A stretch of 64,000 bases of DNA from JAJFJD01 sp965228975 (GCA_965228975.1 OZ245851.1:4402001-4466000), one strand, 5' to 3'; positions 7,739 through 17,313 are shown, numbered from the stretch's first letter. The notes: a model not told the origin generated them from the sequence alone. A program made the numbers and translations.

Positions 7739-9726
7739 TCGCCGAACTCGGTCACTTCGCGCTGATCCTGTCGCTTTGCGTCGCGGTGGCGCAATCGACG
7801 CTGCCGCTCGTCGGGGCGGCCCGCAACCATGGCGGATGGATGGCGCTCGGCAACGCGGCCGCCATCCTGCAGTTCGTGCTGGTCGCCTTCGCCTTCACCG
7901 CGTTGATGCACGCATTCATCGTCAGCGATTTCTCGCTCCGGGTCGTCGCGTCGAACTCGCACTCGCTGAAACCGATGCTCTACAAGATTTCCGGCGTGTG
8001 GGGAAACCATGAGGGCTCGATGCTGTTGTGGGTGCTCATCCTTGCCCTATTCGGCGCTTTGATCGCCGGATTCGGCAAGAATTTGCCGCCGCCGCTCCGC
8101 GCGCGCGTGCTGGCGGTTCAGGCGATGATCGCGGTCGGGTTCCTTCTATTCATGCTGATCACGTCGAACCCGTTCGAGCGGCTGTTCCCGCCGCCGGCGA
8201 ATGGCAACGACCTGAACCCGCTGCTGCAGGACCCGGGTCTCGCCTTCCATCCGCCGATTCTCTATGTCGGCTATGTCGGTTTCTCGATCGCCTTTTCCTT
8301 CGCCGTCGCGGCCTTGATCGAAGGCCGCGTCGACGCTGCCTGGGCGCGGTGGGTCCGGCCATGGACGCTATTGGCGTGGGCCTTCCTGACCGGCGGCATC
8401 GCGCTCGGCAGTTGGTGGGCCTACTACGAACTCGGCTGGGGCGGCTTTTGGTACTGGGACCCGGTGGAGAATGCGTCCTTCATGCCATGGCTTGTCGGCA
8501 CCGCATTGCTGCATTCCGCCATCGTGGTGGAACGGCGCGACGCGTTGAAGACGTGGACCATCCTGCTCGCGATCCTCACTTTTTCGCTCAGCCTGATCGG
8601 TACCTTCCTGGTGCGGTCGGGCGTGCTGACGTCGGTCCATGCCTTCGCCGTCGACCCGGACCGCGGCGTCTTCATCCTGCTCCTGCTGATCATCAGCATC
8701 GGCGGCAGCCTTGCGCTCTACGCGTGGCGCGCGCCGGCGCTCAAGGGCGGCGGCCTGTTCGCGCCGATCAGCCGCGAGGGCGCGTTGCTGCTCAATAACC
8801 TTTTGCTGACAACAGCCGCGGCGACCGTGTTCATCGGCACGCTCTACCCACTGCTGCTGGAAGCGGTCGGCGGCGGCAAGGTATCGGTCGGACCGCCCTT
8901 CTTCAACGCCACCTTCGTACCGTTGATGGTGCCGTTGATCGCCGCTTTGGCGGTCGGCCCGCTGTTGGCGTGGAAGCGCGGCGACATCATGGGGGCGTTG
9001 GCGCGGCTCAAGGTCGCCGGCGCGATCACCGCCGTGGGACTCGTGCTGTGTGGGGCGCTGGCTTGGGGCCGCCCGATCCTGGGCACCATCGCCATGGGCT
9101 TCGCGATCTGGCTCGCCGCCGGTGTCGTCACCGAGGTCGCCGAGCGCATCCGCCTTGGCCACATCCCGCTGCGGCAAAGCCTGTCGCGCGCGACCGGGCT
9201 TCCGCGCAGCGCCTGGGGCATGGCGCTGGCTCATATCGGCATCGCGGGCATCATCGCGGGCGCCGCGGGCGCGTCGGTGTGGAAAGAGGAAGTCATCCGC
9301 GTGATGCAGCCCAATGAAACGGTGGAAATCGGCGGCTATGCGCTGACTTTCGACGGCACGCAAGATATGCGCGGCCCGAATTACCTGACGCGGAAAGGGT
9401 TGTTCTCGGTCAGCAAGGACGGCAAGCCGCTGTTGAAAATGTACGCCGAACGGCGGAACTACTTGGTCGGCGGGCAGCAGACCACCGAAGCGGCGATCCA
9501 CAGCACGCTTGCCGGCGACCTCTACGCGGTGATCGGCGACAGCGACGGCAAAGGCGGTCAGACGGTGAATGTCTACTACAAGCCGCTGGTGCCGTGGATG
9601 TGGATCGGCAGCACGCTGATGGTTTTGGGCGGGTTCGTCTCGCTCAGCGACCGGCGGCTCCGCATCGGCGCGCCGTCGCGGAAGCGCAAGAAACCCATGC
9701 CGGCGCAGCCGGCGCCGGCGGAATGA
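7735..9726 (+). CDS. ccmF: Heme lyase subunit CcmF
   Basis: 663-residue polytopic protein of the cytochrome c heme-ligation complex. The WWD domain reads GGFWYWDPVENASFMPWL, preceded by the GNHEGSMLLWV histidine region; further conserved His residues occur in LAFHPPILYVGYVG and TSVHAFAVDP. It receives heme from CcmE and joins it to apocytochrome CXXCH thiols with CcmH/I. The start is set by the ATGA overlap with ccmE; the open frame extends 30 bases further but lacks family similarity there. The C-terminus is basic and cytoplasmic (RKRKKP). Confidence 0.95.
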   Translation: MIAELGHFALILSLCVAVAQSTLPLVGAARNHGGWMALGNAAAILQFVLVAFAFTALMHAFIVSDFSLRVVASNSHSLKPMLYKISGVWGNHEGSMLLWVLILALFGALIAGFGKNLPPPLRARVLAVQAMIAVGFLLFMLITSNPFERLFPPPANGNDLNPLLQDPGLAFHPPILYVGYVGFSIAFSFAVAALIEGRVDAAWARWVRPWTLLAWAFLTGGIALGSWWAYYELGWGGFWYWDPVENASFMPWLVGTALLHSAIVVERRDALKTWTILLAILTFSLSLIGTFLVRSGVLTSVHAFAVDPDRGVFILLLLIISIGGSLALYAWRAPALKGGGLFAPISREGALLLNNLLLTTAAATVFIGTLYPLLLEAVGGGKVSVGPPFFNATFVPLMVPLIAALAVGPLLAWKRGDIMGALARLKVAGAITAVGLVLCGALAWGRPILGTIAMGFAIWLAAGVVTEVAERIRLGHIPLRQSLSRATGLPRSAWGMALAHIGIAGIIAGAAGASVWKEEVIRVMQPNETVEIGGYALTFDGTQDMRGPNYLTRKGLFSVSKDGKPLLKMYAERRNYLVGGQQTTEAAIHSTLAGDLYAVIGDSDGKGGQTVNVYYKPLVPWMWIGSTLMVLGGFVSLSDRRLRIGAPSRKRKKPMPAQPAPAE

Positions 9727-9733
9727 GCGTCCG

Positions 9734-10273
9734 GTGGTGAAACGTCTTCTCTTCATCATCCCGCTGGTCCTGTTCCTGGGAATTGCCGGATATCTCGGTT
9801 ACGGACTGACGCGGGATTCCCGGATCCTGCCGTCGACGTTGATCGACAAGCCGGCGCCGACCTTCTCACTGGAGGCGTTGATCCCCGGCGGCAACGGGCT
9901 CAAGACCGAAGACCTTAAGGGCAAGGTGGCGCTGGTGAACGTCTTTGCCTCCTGGTGCGTGCCCTGCCGGGCCGAGCATCCGATCTGGGTGCGCGTGGCC
10001 AAGCAGGAGAAGATCCCGATCTACGGTATCAACTGGAAAGACAAGCGCCCGGACGCGATCGCCTGGCTGGACGAACTCGGCAACCCCTATCAACGGATCG
10101 GGTTCGACCCGGACCACAAGGGGGGCGTCGAATGGGGCGTCTACGGCGCGCCCGAGACCTATGTCATCGACCGGGAAGGCCGGGTTCGGTACAAGCATGT
10201 CGGCCCGGTATTTTCCGAGACCTTGAACGACACGATCCTGCCTCTGGTGCGAAAGCTGCAGGAAGACGGATGA
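9734..10273 (+). CDS. ccmG: Thiol:disulfide interchange protein CcmG/DsbE
   Basis: 179-residue membrane-anchored thioredoxin-like protein. It has one N-terminal TM segment (LLFIIPLVLFLGIAGYLGYG) and the redox motif WCVPC in VNVFASWCVPCRAEHP, then GVYGAPETYVIDREGRV containing the cis-Pro loop. It reduces apocytochrome thiols in the periplasm. The start is the GTG at 9734, 7 nt after the ccmF stop. Its end overlaps the ccmH start. Confidence 0.94.
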   Translation: MVKRLLFIIPLVLFLGIAGYLGYGLTRDSRILPSTLIDKPAPTFSLEALIPGGNGLKTEDLKGKVALVNVFASWCVPCRAEHPIWVRVAKQEKIPIYGINWKDKRPDAIAWLDELGNPYQRIGFDPDHKGGVEWGVYGAPETYVIDREGRVRYKHVGPVFSETLNDTILPLVRKLQEDG

Positions 10274-10791
10274 TGCGCCAAGCTCTAACCGTTACGCTAC
10301 TGATGTCCCTATTGGTCCTGGGCGGGCCGGGACTGGCGGTGCAGCCGGACGAAGTTCTGCCGGACCCGGCACAGGAAGCCCGGGCACGCGCCCTTTCCGC
10401 CGAAATCCGCTGCCTCGTCTGCCAGAATCAATCGATCGACGATTCCGACGCGACCCTTGCCCGCGACCTGCGGCTGCTCGTGCGCGAGCAGATCAAGGAG
10501 GGTAAGTCCGATCAGGGTATCCGCGATTTCCTGGTCGAACGATACGGCGATTTCGTGTTGTTGAAACCGCCGATGAGAGCCAGCACCTGGCTGTTATGGT
10601 ACGGCCCGCTGATCGTCTTCGCCATCGGTGTGATCGGACTGTTCGTATTCTTCCGGACGCGTTCGGGTGGCGATACCGCCGCCGCGCCGACCTTGAGCGC
10701 CGAGGAGCAGGCGCGCGTCGAACGGCTGCTCGACGACTTGGATCCGGCGCCGGACGATGACGGCGAATCCGGAAGGGGCGACAAGGCATGA
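10270..10791 (+). CDS. ccmH: Cytochrome c maturation protein CcmH
   Basis: 173-residue protein with signal peptide, the redox motif RCLVCQNQS (LRCxxC consensus), the conserved RDLRLLVREQI/ YGDFVLLKPP region and one C-terminal TM helix. It works with CcmG in handling apocytochrome disulfides. Two adjacent ATGs occur (10270 and 10273); the first overlaps the ccmG stop. A short acidic tail follows the TM. The stop overlaps ccmI. Confidence 0.93.
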   Translation: MMRQALTVTLLMSLLVLGGPGLAVQPDEVLPDPAQEARARALSAEIRCLVCQNQSIDDSDATLARDLRLLVREQIKEGKSDQGIRDFLVERYGDFVLLKPPMRASTWLLWYGPLIVFAIGVIGLFVFFRTRSGGDTAAAPTLSAEEQARVERLLDDLDPAPDDDGESGRGDKA

Positions 10792-12167
10792 CCTTCTGGA
10801 TCGTCGCCGTCCTGATGATGCTGGCCGTCGCCGCCGCCTTGCTGATTCCGGCCTTGCGGCGCGGCGGCGATGACGCGGAAGCGGCCGAATTCGATCTCGA
10901 GGTTTACCGCAACCAGCTCGAACAACTCGAGTCGGACAAAGCGGCGGGACTGATCGGCAAGGCCGAAGCCGATGCCGCCCGCGCCGAAATCTCCCGGCGC
11001 ATGCTCGACGCCGACGCCCGCCGCGGGTCGGCGTCGGGCAAACGACCGATGCCGGCAGGCCGCTGGATCGCCGGGGCCACGGCCGCCGTCGTCCCGCTGG
11101 TCGCGCTAATCCTCTATGCCGACTGGGGCGCGCCGGGCATTCCCGGCCATCCGTTCGCCGAACGCAGCCAAGAGGCCAACCAGCGGACGGCGGATTTGCG
11201 GGCGCGGGTCGCCAAGCTGCGCGAGAACCTGCAGCAGAATCCGGAAAATCTCGAAGGATGGGTGCTGCTGGCGACGAGCCTCTCGGCGCTTCGCGATTAC
11301 GACAATGCCAGCAAGGCCTACGAAACGGCGCTGGGTCTCGATGCCGGAAACGCCGGGATGGTGGCGGCCTATGGCGAAACGCTGGTCATGGCCAACGATG
11401 GCGTGGTCACGCCGGCGGCGCGGGCGGCCTTCGAATCCGCGCTGGAGAAATCGGCCAGCGAGCCGCGCGCCCGCTTTTACTTGGCCATCGCCGAGGAGCA
11501 GGCGGGCAACAATCGGGCCGCGCTGGATCGCTGGCTTGCTCTGTTGAAAGACTCTCCGCCAACCGCGCCTTGGACCAAGATCGTCCGGCAGCGCGCAATC
11601 AACGCCGCCCAGGCGGCGGGAATCGAGCCGGACAGCATCGTGCCGCCGCCAGCCGCCGCAGCCGCGAAACCGCCGGGACCAAGTGCGGGCGATGTGGCCG
11701 CCGCGCAATCGATGTCGCCCGAGGACCGTGCGGCGATGATCGAAGGCATGGTAACGAAGTTGGCGGACCGGCTGAAGAACGAGCCCGACGACCTGGAAGG
11801 ATGGATGCGGCTTGGGCGTGCCTATACCGTGCTGAACCGTCCGGCCGACGCGAAGGTCGCCATGGCCAACGCCGCACGGCTCGCCCCGGACAATGTCGAT
11901 ATCCTACTTCTGTATGCCCGCACGCTGCGGAGCGCGGCCGACAACAAACAGACCCCGGAATCGGTCGCCGTGATGCGCAAGGTGCTGGCGCTCGACGCGA
12001 AGAATATCGAAGGGCTCTGGCTCGTCGGCCGCGCCGAGATCGCCAGCGGCAAAACCGAGGAAGGCCGGGCCAAGATGCAGCAAGCGGTGGATGCCCTGCC
12101 GGCCGAATCGCCCGACCGCGCCAAGCTGCAACAGCATCTCGACGAGCTGACGAAGCCGAAGAAATAA
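10788..12167 (+). CDS. ccmI: Cytochrome c maturation TPR protein CcmI
   Basis: 459-residue apocytochrome chaperone. Two N-terminal TM segments flank a cytoplasmic loop with EVYRNQLEQLESDKAAGLI, typical of the CcmI N-domain; after WIAGATAAVVPLVALILYAD comes a long periplasmic region with several TPR-like units (for example ENLEGWVLLATSLSALRDYD and DLEGWMRLGRAYTVLNRPAD). It binds the C-terminal helix of apocytochromes c. This is the last gene of the ccm cluster; the convergent regulator ends 7 bases downstream. Confidence 0.93.
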   Translation: MTFWIVAVLMMLAVAAALLIPALRRGGDDAEAAEFDLEVYRNQLEQLESDKAAGLIGKAEADAARAEISRRMLDADARRGSASGKRPMPAGRWIAGATAAVVPLVALILYADWGAPGIPGHPFAERSQEANQRTADLRARVAKLRENLQQNPENLEGWVLLATSLSALRDYDNASKAYETALGLDAGNAGMVAAYGETLVMANDGVVTPAARAAFESALEKSASEPRARFYLAIAEEQAGNNRAALDRWLALLKDSPPTAPWTKIVRQRAINAAQAAGIEPDSIVPPPAAAAAKPPGPSAGDVAAAQSMSPEDRAAMIEGMVTKLADRLKNEPDDLEGWMRLGRAYTVLNRPADAKVAMANAARLAPDNVDILLLYARTLRSAADNKQTPESVAVMRKVLALDAKNIEGLWLVGRAEIASGKTEEGRAKMQQAVDALPAESPDRAKLQQHLDELTKPKK

Positions 12168-12173
12168 GCCGGA

Positions 12174-13166
12174 TCAGTCTGCCGCTTCCATTGAAAAACG
12201 CTGGCGGTAGCGGCCGGGCGCAACGCCCAGGCGATTCACGAAGGCGCGGCGCATGCGCTCCTCCTCACCGAACCCGCAACGCAGCGCGACCTGGCCCACC
12301 GGCAGGGCGGTTTCCTCCAGCAGACGCCGCGCCGCCTCGACCCGCAACGCCGTGACCACCTTGGCCGGCGTCATGCCGGTGCGGTCCCGATAGAGCCGCG
12401 CAAAGGTCCGGGGGCTCATGCCGGCGCGCTCGGCGAGCCGTTCGACCCGAAGGTCCGCCGATAGGTTGTCCGCCATCCAGGCATGCAGGTCGGCAAAATC
12501 CCCGGTGTCGGAAAGCTGGGCGGCGAGGATCGAGCTGAACTGCGCCTGCCCGCCGGGCCGTTTCATGAACACGACCAGCCGCTGCGCGGTCTGTAACGCC
12601 AGTCGCCGGCCCAAATCGGCCTCGACCAGGGCCAACGACAAATCGATGCCCGCGGTCACGCCGGCCGACGTCCAGACGCCGCCGTCCTCGATGAAGATCG
12701 GATCGCGGTCGACCCGGATGTCCGGATACCGCGACGCCAGCCTTTCGCAATAGGCCCAGTGTGTGGCCGCGCGCTTGCCCGCCAGAACGCCCGCCGCCGC
12801 GAGCAGGAATGCCCCGGTACAGACCGAGCAGGCGCGCCGCGCGGCCGCGGCCCGGGTGCGCAGCCAATCAACCGTTGCGGCATCCCCGGCGGCCGCGTGC
12901 ACGCCGTGCCCACCGGACGCGATCACCGTGTCGAAGGTCCGCCCCGCCGCGTCGTCGAAGGAAACCGAAGACAGCCCGACACCCGACGAGGTGACGAGTT
13001 CGCGGCCGTCGCGGGACACGACCGTCACACGATAAGCCGGAGCCCCTCGCCCCTCGACGAGTTCCGACGCCGAGGCGAAGACCTGGGCGGGACCCGCAAT
13101 GTCGAGCAGTTGGGCATCGGGAAATCCCAGGATGGCGATGTCTTTTGTCGATTCAGAATAGGTCAT
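12174..13166 (-). CDS. GlxA family transcriptional regulator (PfpI-AraC fusion)
   Basis: 330-residue protein with an N-terminal DJ-1/PfpI-like domain (nucleophile-elbow-like CSVCTGAFLLAAAGVL, then ATHW) and a C-terminal AraC/XylS double helix-turn-helix (VERLAERAGMSPRTFARLYRDRTGMTPAK and VALRCGFGEEERMRRAF). Members sense small metabolites through the PfpI-like domain; known examples act on carnitine, arginine or choline metabolism. The start is ATG at 13166; a TTG two codons earlier is possible. It is divergent from a second PfpI-fold gene, which it may control from the 110-base shared upstream region. Confidence 0.88.
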   Translation of the reverse strand: MTYSESTKDIAILGFPDAQLLDIAGPAQVFASASELVEGRGAPAYRVTVVSRDGRELVTSSGVGLSSVSFDDAAGRTFDTVIASGGHGVHAAAGDAATVDWLRTRAAAARRACSVCTGAFLLAAAGVLAGKRAATHWAYCERLASRYPDIRVDRDPIFIEDGGVWTSAGVTAGIDLSLALVEADLGRRLALQTAQRLVVFMKRPGGQAQFSSILAAQLSDTGDFADLHAWMADNLSADLRVERLAERAGMSPRTFARLYRDRTGMTPAKVVTALRVEAARRLLEETALPVGQVALRCGFGEEERMRRAFVNRLGVAPGRYRQRFSMEAAD

Positions 13167-13276
13167 TTTCAAATGCTAAACGCTCGATTGGCGGGAATCG
13201 AGGATTATTTGTCATTCCTGCCAATCCCCGCGTCGGCTACGATATGCGCAATCAATCGCAAAGAGGTATCGCCGCC

Positions 13277-13969
13277 ATGACCGATCGGATCTCCGTTGGA
13301 CTTCTTCTGTTTCCGCGCCTGACCCAACTCGACCTGACGGGGCCGTTCGAGGTGTTCTCCCGGACGCCCGGCGTGACCGTGCATTTGAGCTGGAAATCGT
13401 TCGATCCGGTCACATCGGATAGCGGCATGTCCATCGTGCCGACGACGACCTTCGCCGATGCGCCGCCGCTCGACATCATCTGCGTGCCGGGCGGCCCGGG
13501 CGTCGCGGAAATGATGGAGGACGACGAAACCCTGGATTTCCTGCGCGGATGCGCCGAGCGGGCGACATACATCACCTCGGTCTGCACCGGGTCCCTCGTG
13601 CTCGGCGCGGCGGGTCTGTTGAAGGGCAAACGCGCCACCAGTCATTGGATGTCGCGCGACCTGCTGCCGCATTTCGGCGCCGAGGCGGTCGACGCCCGCA
13701 TCGTGCGGGACGGCGACACGATCACCGGCGGCGGCGTCACGGCGGGAATCGATTTCGCCTTGTCGATCGTCGAGGCATTGCGCGGCCGCACGGTGGCGGA
13801 GGAAACGCAGTTGGCCATCGAATACGACCCGGAACCCCCCTTCCAGTCCGGATCGCCGCGCAGCGCGGACCCGGCCCTGGTCGCGGACGTGCGGCGGCGG
13901 GGCGCGGCACGGCAACAGGAGCGGCTGGAAATCGTGCAACGCGCGGCGGCGAAACTCGAGGCCGCATAA
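13277..13969 (+). CDS. DJ-1/PfpI family protein, isonitrile hydratase-like
   Basis: 230-residue stand-alone PfpI-fold enzyme resembling cyclohexyl-isocyanide hydratase (InhA). The Cys nucleophile elbow is ITSVCTGSLVLGAAGLLKGKRATSHW, with GPFEVFSR and ITGGGVTAGIDFALSIVE also conserved. The ATG at 13277 gives the family length; an earlier in-frame ATG (13241) would add 12 unrelated residues. It is divergent from the GlxA-like regulator, a common arrangement for this pair. Substrate unknown. Confidence 0.85.
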   Translation: MTDRISVGLLLFPRLTQLDLTGPFEVFSRTPGVTVHLSWKSFDPVTSDSGMSIVPTTTFADAPPLDIICVPGGPGVAEMMEDDETLDFLRGCAERATYITSVCTGSLVLGAAGLLKGKRATSHWMSRDLLPHFGAEAVDARIVRDGDTITGGGVTAGIDFALSIVEALRGRTVAEETQLAIEYDPEPPFQSGSPRSADPALVADVRRRGAARQQERLEIVQRAAAKLEAA

Positions 13970-14119
13970 CACGGGACACTTGCAGACGTTCGGTGCCGGC
14001 ACCGACAAACCGTACGTGCGTGCGCGGCCCGGTATAGCCGCCGCTTCCCGTTTGGCAGGACCGGGCGTCGCGCGGTAGGGTCGAACCGACGAGTTCCATT
14101 TCGGCAGACGCCTCCACCG

Positions 14120-15667
14120 ATGAGCGCCGTATCCACCGCCGAGACCGAGAGCGACGGCGGCCCCGCGACACCGGCAAGCCCCGGCGCCTTTCAACGCGCC
14201 ATGATTCTGGCGACGGCCACCTTGGCGACCATGCTGGTCAGCATGACCCTGTTGATCGTCAGCGTGATCATGCCGCAGTTGCAAGGCTCGTTGTCGGCGA
14301 CCCAGGACCAGGTCGCCTGGGTCATCACCTTCAACATCATCGCGATCGCCGTGGTGACGCCGATGACCGGATGGCTCTCCAACCGGTTCGGCCGCCGTAA
14401 CGTGATGATCTACAGCACGGTCGGGTTCGTCGCCTCGACGATCCTGTGCGGCACCGCCACCAGCCTCGAGGTGCTGGTGCTGTACCGCATGTTGCAGGGC
14501 GTGTTCGGTGCGCCGCTGAACCCGTTGTCGAACGCCATCGTGCTGGACACCTTCCCGCGCGAGCAGCATGGCACGGTCAACTCGATCTATGGCGTCGGCG
14601 TGGTCATCGGGCCCATGCTGGGGCCGATTCTCGGCGGCTATATCGCGGACGCCTATACCTGGCGCTGGGCCTTCATCGCGGTCGGGATCGCCGGTTTATT
14701 GGCGGTGATCGGCGCGATCGTGTTCATTCGCGACGACCGGCGCGAGGCGAAACTCACCCTCGACTGGACCGGCTTCATCACACTTTCCATCGCCATCCTG
14801 TGTTTCCAGCTCGTGCTCGACCGCGGCGAGCAGGAGGACTGGTTCAACTCGATCGAGATCATCATCCAAGCGGGCCTTGCCGTCGCCGCCTTCTATGTCT
14901 TCACGGTCCACAGCCTGACCAGCCGGCGGCCCTTCCTCAATCCGCGCCTGCTGCTCGACCGGAACTACGCCATCGGCCTGATGGTCGTGCTGATCTTCGG
15001 GATGATGAATTTCACGCCGATGGCCCTGCTGCCGCCGCTGCTGCAGAATCTTGCCGGCTATCCGGACGACGCCATCGGTCTGCTGATCGGATCGCGCGGA
15101 CTCGGCGGCATCCTCGGGTTCTTCGCGTCGATCTGGGTCGGCAAGCTCGACCCCCGCATCGGCATGACCGCCGGTTTCCTCATCCAGGCGCTGTCCGGCT
15201 GGTGGATGATGGCGTTCGACGTCAACCTGACCGGCTTCGACGTGGCGCTGACCAGCGTCATGCAGGGATTCGCCGTCGGGCTGATCTGGGTGCCGCTGGT
15301 CGTCGCGACCTTCGCCACGCTGAGCCGGGAACATCTGAACGAAGCTACCGCTGTTTTTCATCTGCTCCGCTATATCGCGGCCAGCGCCTTCGTCTCGATC
15401 AGCGTGGTGATCGTGCTGCACACCGGGCAAGTGAACTACGCCCGCATGACCGAGTTCGTGACGCCGTATAACGACCTGTTGCGGGATTCGTCGGCGCTGG
15501 GACAGTGGAGCCTGGAAAGTCTGCGCGATCTGGCGACGCTCAGCGGCGAGGTCGGCCGGCAGGCCTTCATGATCGGCTATATCAACGCCTTCACCGCATA
15601 TACGGTGCTGAGCATCGCCATTCTGCCGCTGGTGTTTTTCGTCCGGGTGCCCAACCGGAAGAAATAA
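14120..15667 (+). CDS. DHA2 family MFS exporter (EmrB-like)
   Basis: 515-residue transporter with about 14 hydrophobic segments. DHA2 features: an N-terminal cytoplasmic tail, LQGSLSATQDQVAWVITFNIIAIAVVTPMTGWLSNRFGRR containing motif A, and the motif C region YGVGVVIGPMLGPILGGYI. EmrB-type pumps export hydrophobic toxicants, usually with an EmrA adaptor; none is adjacent here. A downstream small membrane protein is convergent. Confidence 0.88.
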   Translation: MSAVSTAETESDGGPATPASPGAFQRAMILATATLATMLVSMTLLIVSVIMPQLQGSLSATQDQVAWVITFNIIAIAVVTPMTGWLSNRFGRRNVMIYSTVGFVASTILCGTATSLEVLVLYRMLQGVFGAPLNPLSNAIVLDTFPREQHGTVNSIYGVGVVIGPMLGPILGGYIADAYTWRWAFIAVGIAGLLAVIGAIVFIRDDRREAKLTLDWTGFITLSIAILCFQLVLDRGEQEDWFNSIEIIIQAGLAVAAFYVFTVHSLTSRRPFLNPRLLLDRNYAIGLMVVLIFGMMNFTPMALLPPLLQNLAGYPDDAIGLLIGSRGLGGILGFFASIWVGKLDPRIGMTAGFLIQALSGWWMMAFDVNLTGFDVALTSVMQGFAVGLIWVPLVVATFATLSREHLNEATAVFHLLRYIAASAFVSISVVIVLHTGQVNYARMTEFVTPYNDLLRDSSALGQWSLESLRDLATLSGEVGRQAFMIGYINAFTAYTVLSIAILPLVFFVRVPNRKK

Positions 15668-15683
15668 GCCCGGAAACAGTGAC

Positions 15684-15998
15684 CTAGCGCCAGCCCGGCG
15701 TATGGCTGGAGCGCCGCAGGACGATCCAGCCGCCGACTGCCGAGGCAATCAACATCAGGGCCGCCGCACTGCCGTAGGTCCAGCGGGGCAACACGCCGAG
15801 CGCGCCCAACAACACGATCGGCAGCAGCAGCGCCACGATTACCCAGGTGCCGAGAACCGCGCGGGCAACGAGCCGCCGTTGACGCTCCGACCGAATGCGC
15901 CGAACCGAATTGATGGTGGTGACGATCGCGACCAGGCATGCAAGTACAGGCAAGGCCCAGGTGGCGATCACGCCAAGTGTGGCCGTTTCCACGATCAC
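15684..15998 (-). CDS. Small three-TM membrane protein, unknown
   Basis: 104 residues, three hydrophobic helices (ATLGVIATWALPVLACLVAIV, then GTWVIVALLLPIVLLGALGV, then SAAALMLIASAVGGWIVL) separated by an Arg-rich cytoplasmic loop. The start is GTG at 15998, supported by an AAGAGGAG ribosome site 8 nt upstream. I do not recognise the family. The gene is convergent with the EmrB-like gene (16-base gap) and divergent from tonB. Confidence 0.6.
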   Translation of the reverse strand: MIVETATLGVIATWALPVLACLVAIVTTINSVRRIRSERQRRLVARAVLGTWVIVALLLPIVLLGALGVLPRWTYGSAAALMLIASAVGGWIVLRRSSHTPGWR

Positions 15999-16257
15999 CG
16001 TACTCCTCTTGGATCGGCGGACGGCCTTTGGACCGGTCCGCGATGTAAGAGTCGGCCTACCGCCTTAACAAGCCCTTAATGCCTGATAACACACTGAATC
16101 TCGGCCATTCCCGGCCTTCGGCCGAATAACGCGAAAGGGCACCTTCCACATAGTGGGTATGGCGTCCGTCCCCGAACTTACTCAGTATCACAGGGCACTT
16201 ACGCGGGGAGTCCCGCATGACGCCGCGGGACCGCACCAGAATTAGAGCATCGGACGG

Positions 16258-17307
16258 ATGCCGTTATTTCGCTTGAACATTCGACTACCGATCTTGACAT
16301 CCGTCGTGGCCCATGTCGCGGTCGCCTCGACGACCTATTATCTAGCAACGCTCGATGAATACGACCCCACCCGACGGGAAAATCAGATCAATATGGTGTT
16401 TCTGCCGCCGCCGGTCCTGGCGGTCGAACAAAAGCCGGTGCCGCTCCCACCGGCGCCGCCCGTCGAGACCACCCCCGTCGCCCCGATTCCGGTCGAGCCG
16501 CCGCCCGCCGAGCCAATTCCCGATGCGGTCGCGGTCCCCGTGCCGAAACCGGAGCCGCCGAAGAAGCCGGTGCCGGAACCGGAACCGAGGCCCGAGCCGG
16601 TCGTGGCCAAGCCGTCGTCGCCAGAGCCGGAGCCAGAGCCGAAACCGACACCGGTAACCGAACCGGCGCCGAAACCGCAGTCCGCGCCGCAGCCACCACA
16701 GCCCGCCATCGTCGACCCGCCGCCCGCGCCGCGGCCGGATCTGCAGAAGATGCTGAAATCGCTGATTGCCTATCCCTGGTCGGCACGGATCAATTGCGAG
16801 CAGCGGATTGCGCTGGTCCGCTTGACCGTCAATGCGGACGGTTGGATCTCGAAATACAAGATCCTCCGCGGTACCGGCTACGGACCGGTCGACGCGGCGA
16901 TTGGCGACAACATAATGCGCGCCCCGCGCCTGCCCTTGCCAGCCGGGACCAAATTGCCCGAACGGTCGGAGGTGATCGTGCCGGTCGCGGTCACCTTGCC
17001 GGATTGTTCCGACCAATTCGCCGCCGTCGAGGAAGAGGGCAACGAAGGGTTCGACGACGATCCCGGACCGGACGACGGCGAAGTCGACCCCATGGGGATC
17101 GGGTCGGCGGCGCTGACCGATCAAGAAACGAGATTGGGCTTTACGGACGACCATGGACCGTTGGACGGCGAGGTCGAACCGACCGGCCCGGGGCCGGACG
17201 ATCTCACCGATCAGGAAACGGGCGATCAGGACGACCCGTTCATCCAGCCGCTAGAATGCACCTTGTTCAGGATCAATTGCACCCCTGACGAAACCAAAGT
17301 CCGCTAA
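16258..17307 (+). CDS. Energy transducer TonB family protein with acidic tail
   Basis: 349 residues. One N-terminal TM anchor (LTSVVAHVAVASTTYYLA), a long Pro/Glu/Lys-rich periplasm-spanning region (about residues 45-160), then a TonB C-terminal domain with the YPWSAR (YP) motif, VRLTVNADGWISKYKILRGTGYGPVDAAI and VPVAVTL. Beyond the domain an extra tail of about 90 acidic residues contains two 30-residue repeats and ends with two cysteines (CTLFRINCTP). Classical TonB ends at the domain, so the tail is unusual. No exbB, exbD or TonB-dependent receptor is adjacent. The upstream 180 bases contain no recognisable Fur box. Confidence 0.82.
   Translation: MPLFRLNIRLPILTSVVAHVAVASTTYYLATLDEYDPTRRENQINMVFLPPPVLAVEQKPVPLPPAPPVETTPVAPIPVEPPPAEPIPDAVAVPVPKPEPPKKPVPEPEPRPEPVVAKPSSPEPEPEPKPTPVTEPAPKPQSAPQPPQPAIVDPPPAPRPDLQKMLKSLIAYPWSARINCEQRIALVRLTVNADGWISKYKILRGTGYGPVDAAIGDNIMRAPRLPLPAGTKLPERSEVIVPVAVTLPDCSDQFAAVEEEGNEGFDDDPGPDDGEVDPMGIGSAALTDQETRLGFTDDHGPLDGEVEPTGPGPDDLTDQETGDQDDPFIQPLECTLFRINCTPDETKVR
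17050..17229 (+). repeat. Two 30-residue repeats in TonB tail
   Basis: Unit 1 (17050-17139) encodes FDDDPGPDDGEVDP... ending ALTDQETRLG; unit 2 (17140-17229) encodes FTDDHGPLDGEVEP... ending DLTDQETGDQ. The spacing is exactly 90 nt. The protein pattern is D-D-x-G-P-x-D-G-E-V-[DE]-P and L-T-D-Q-E-T. Confidence 0.75.
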
Positions 17308-17313
17308 CGCCGT

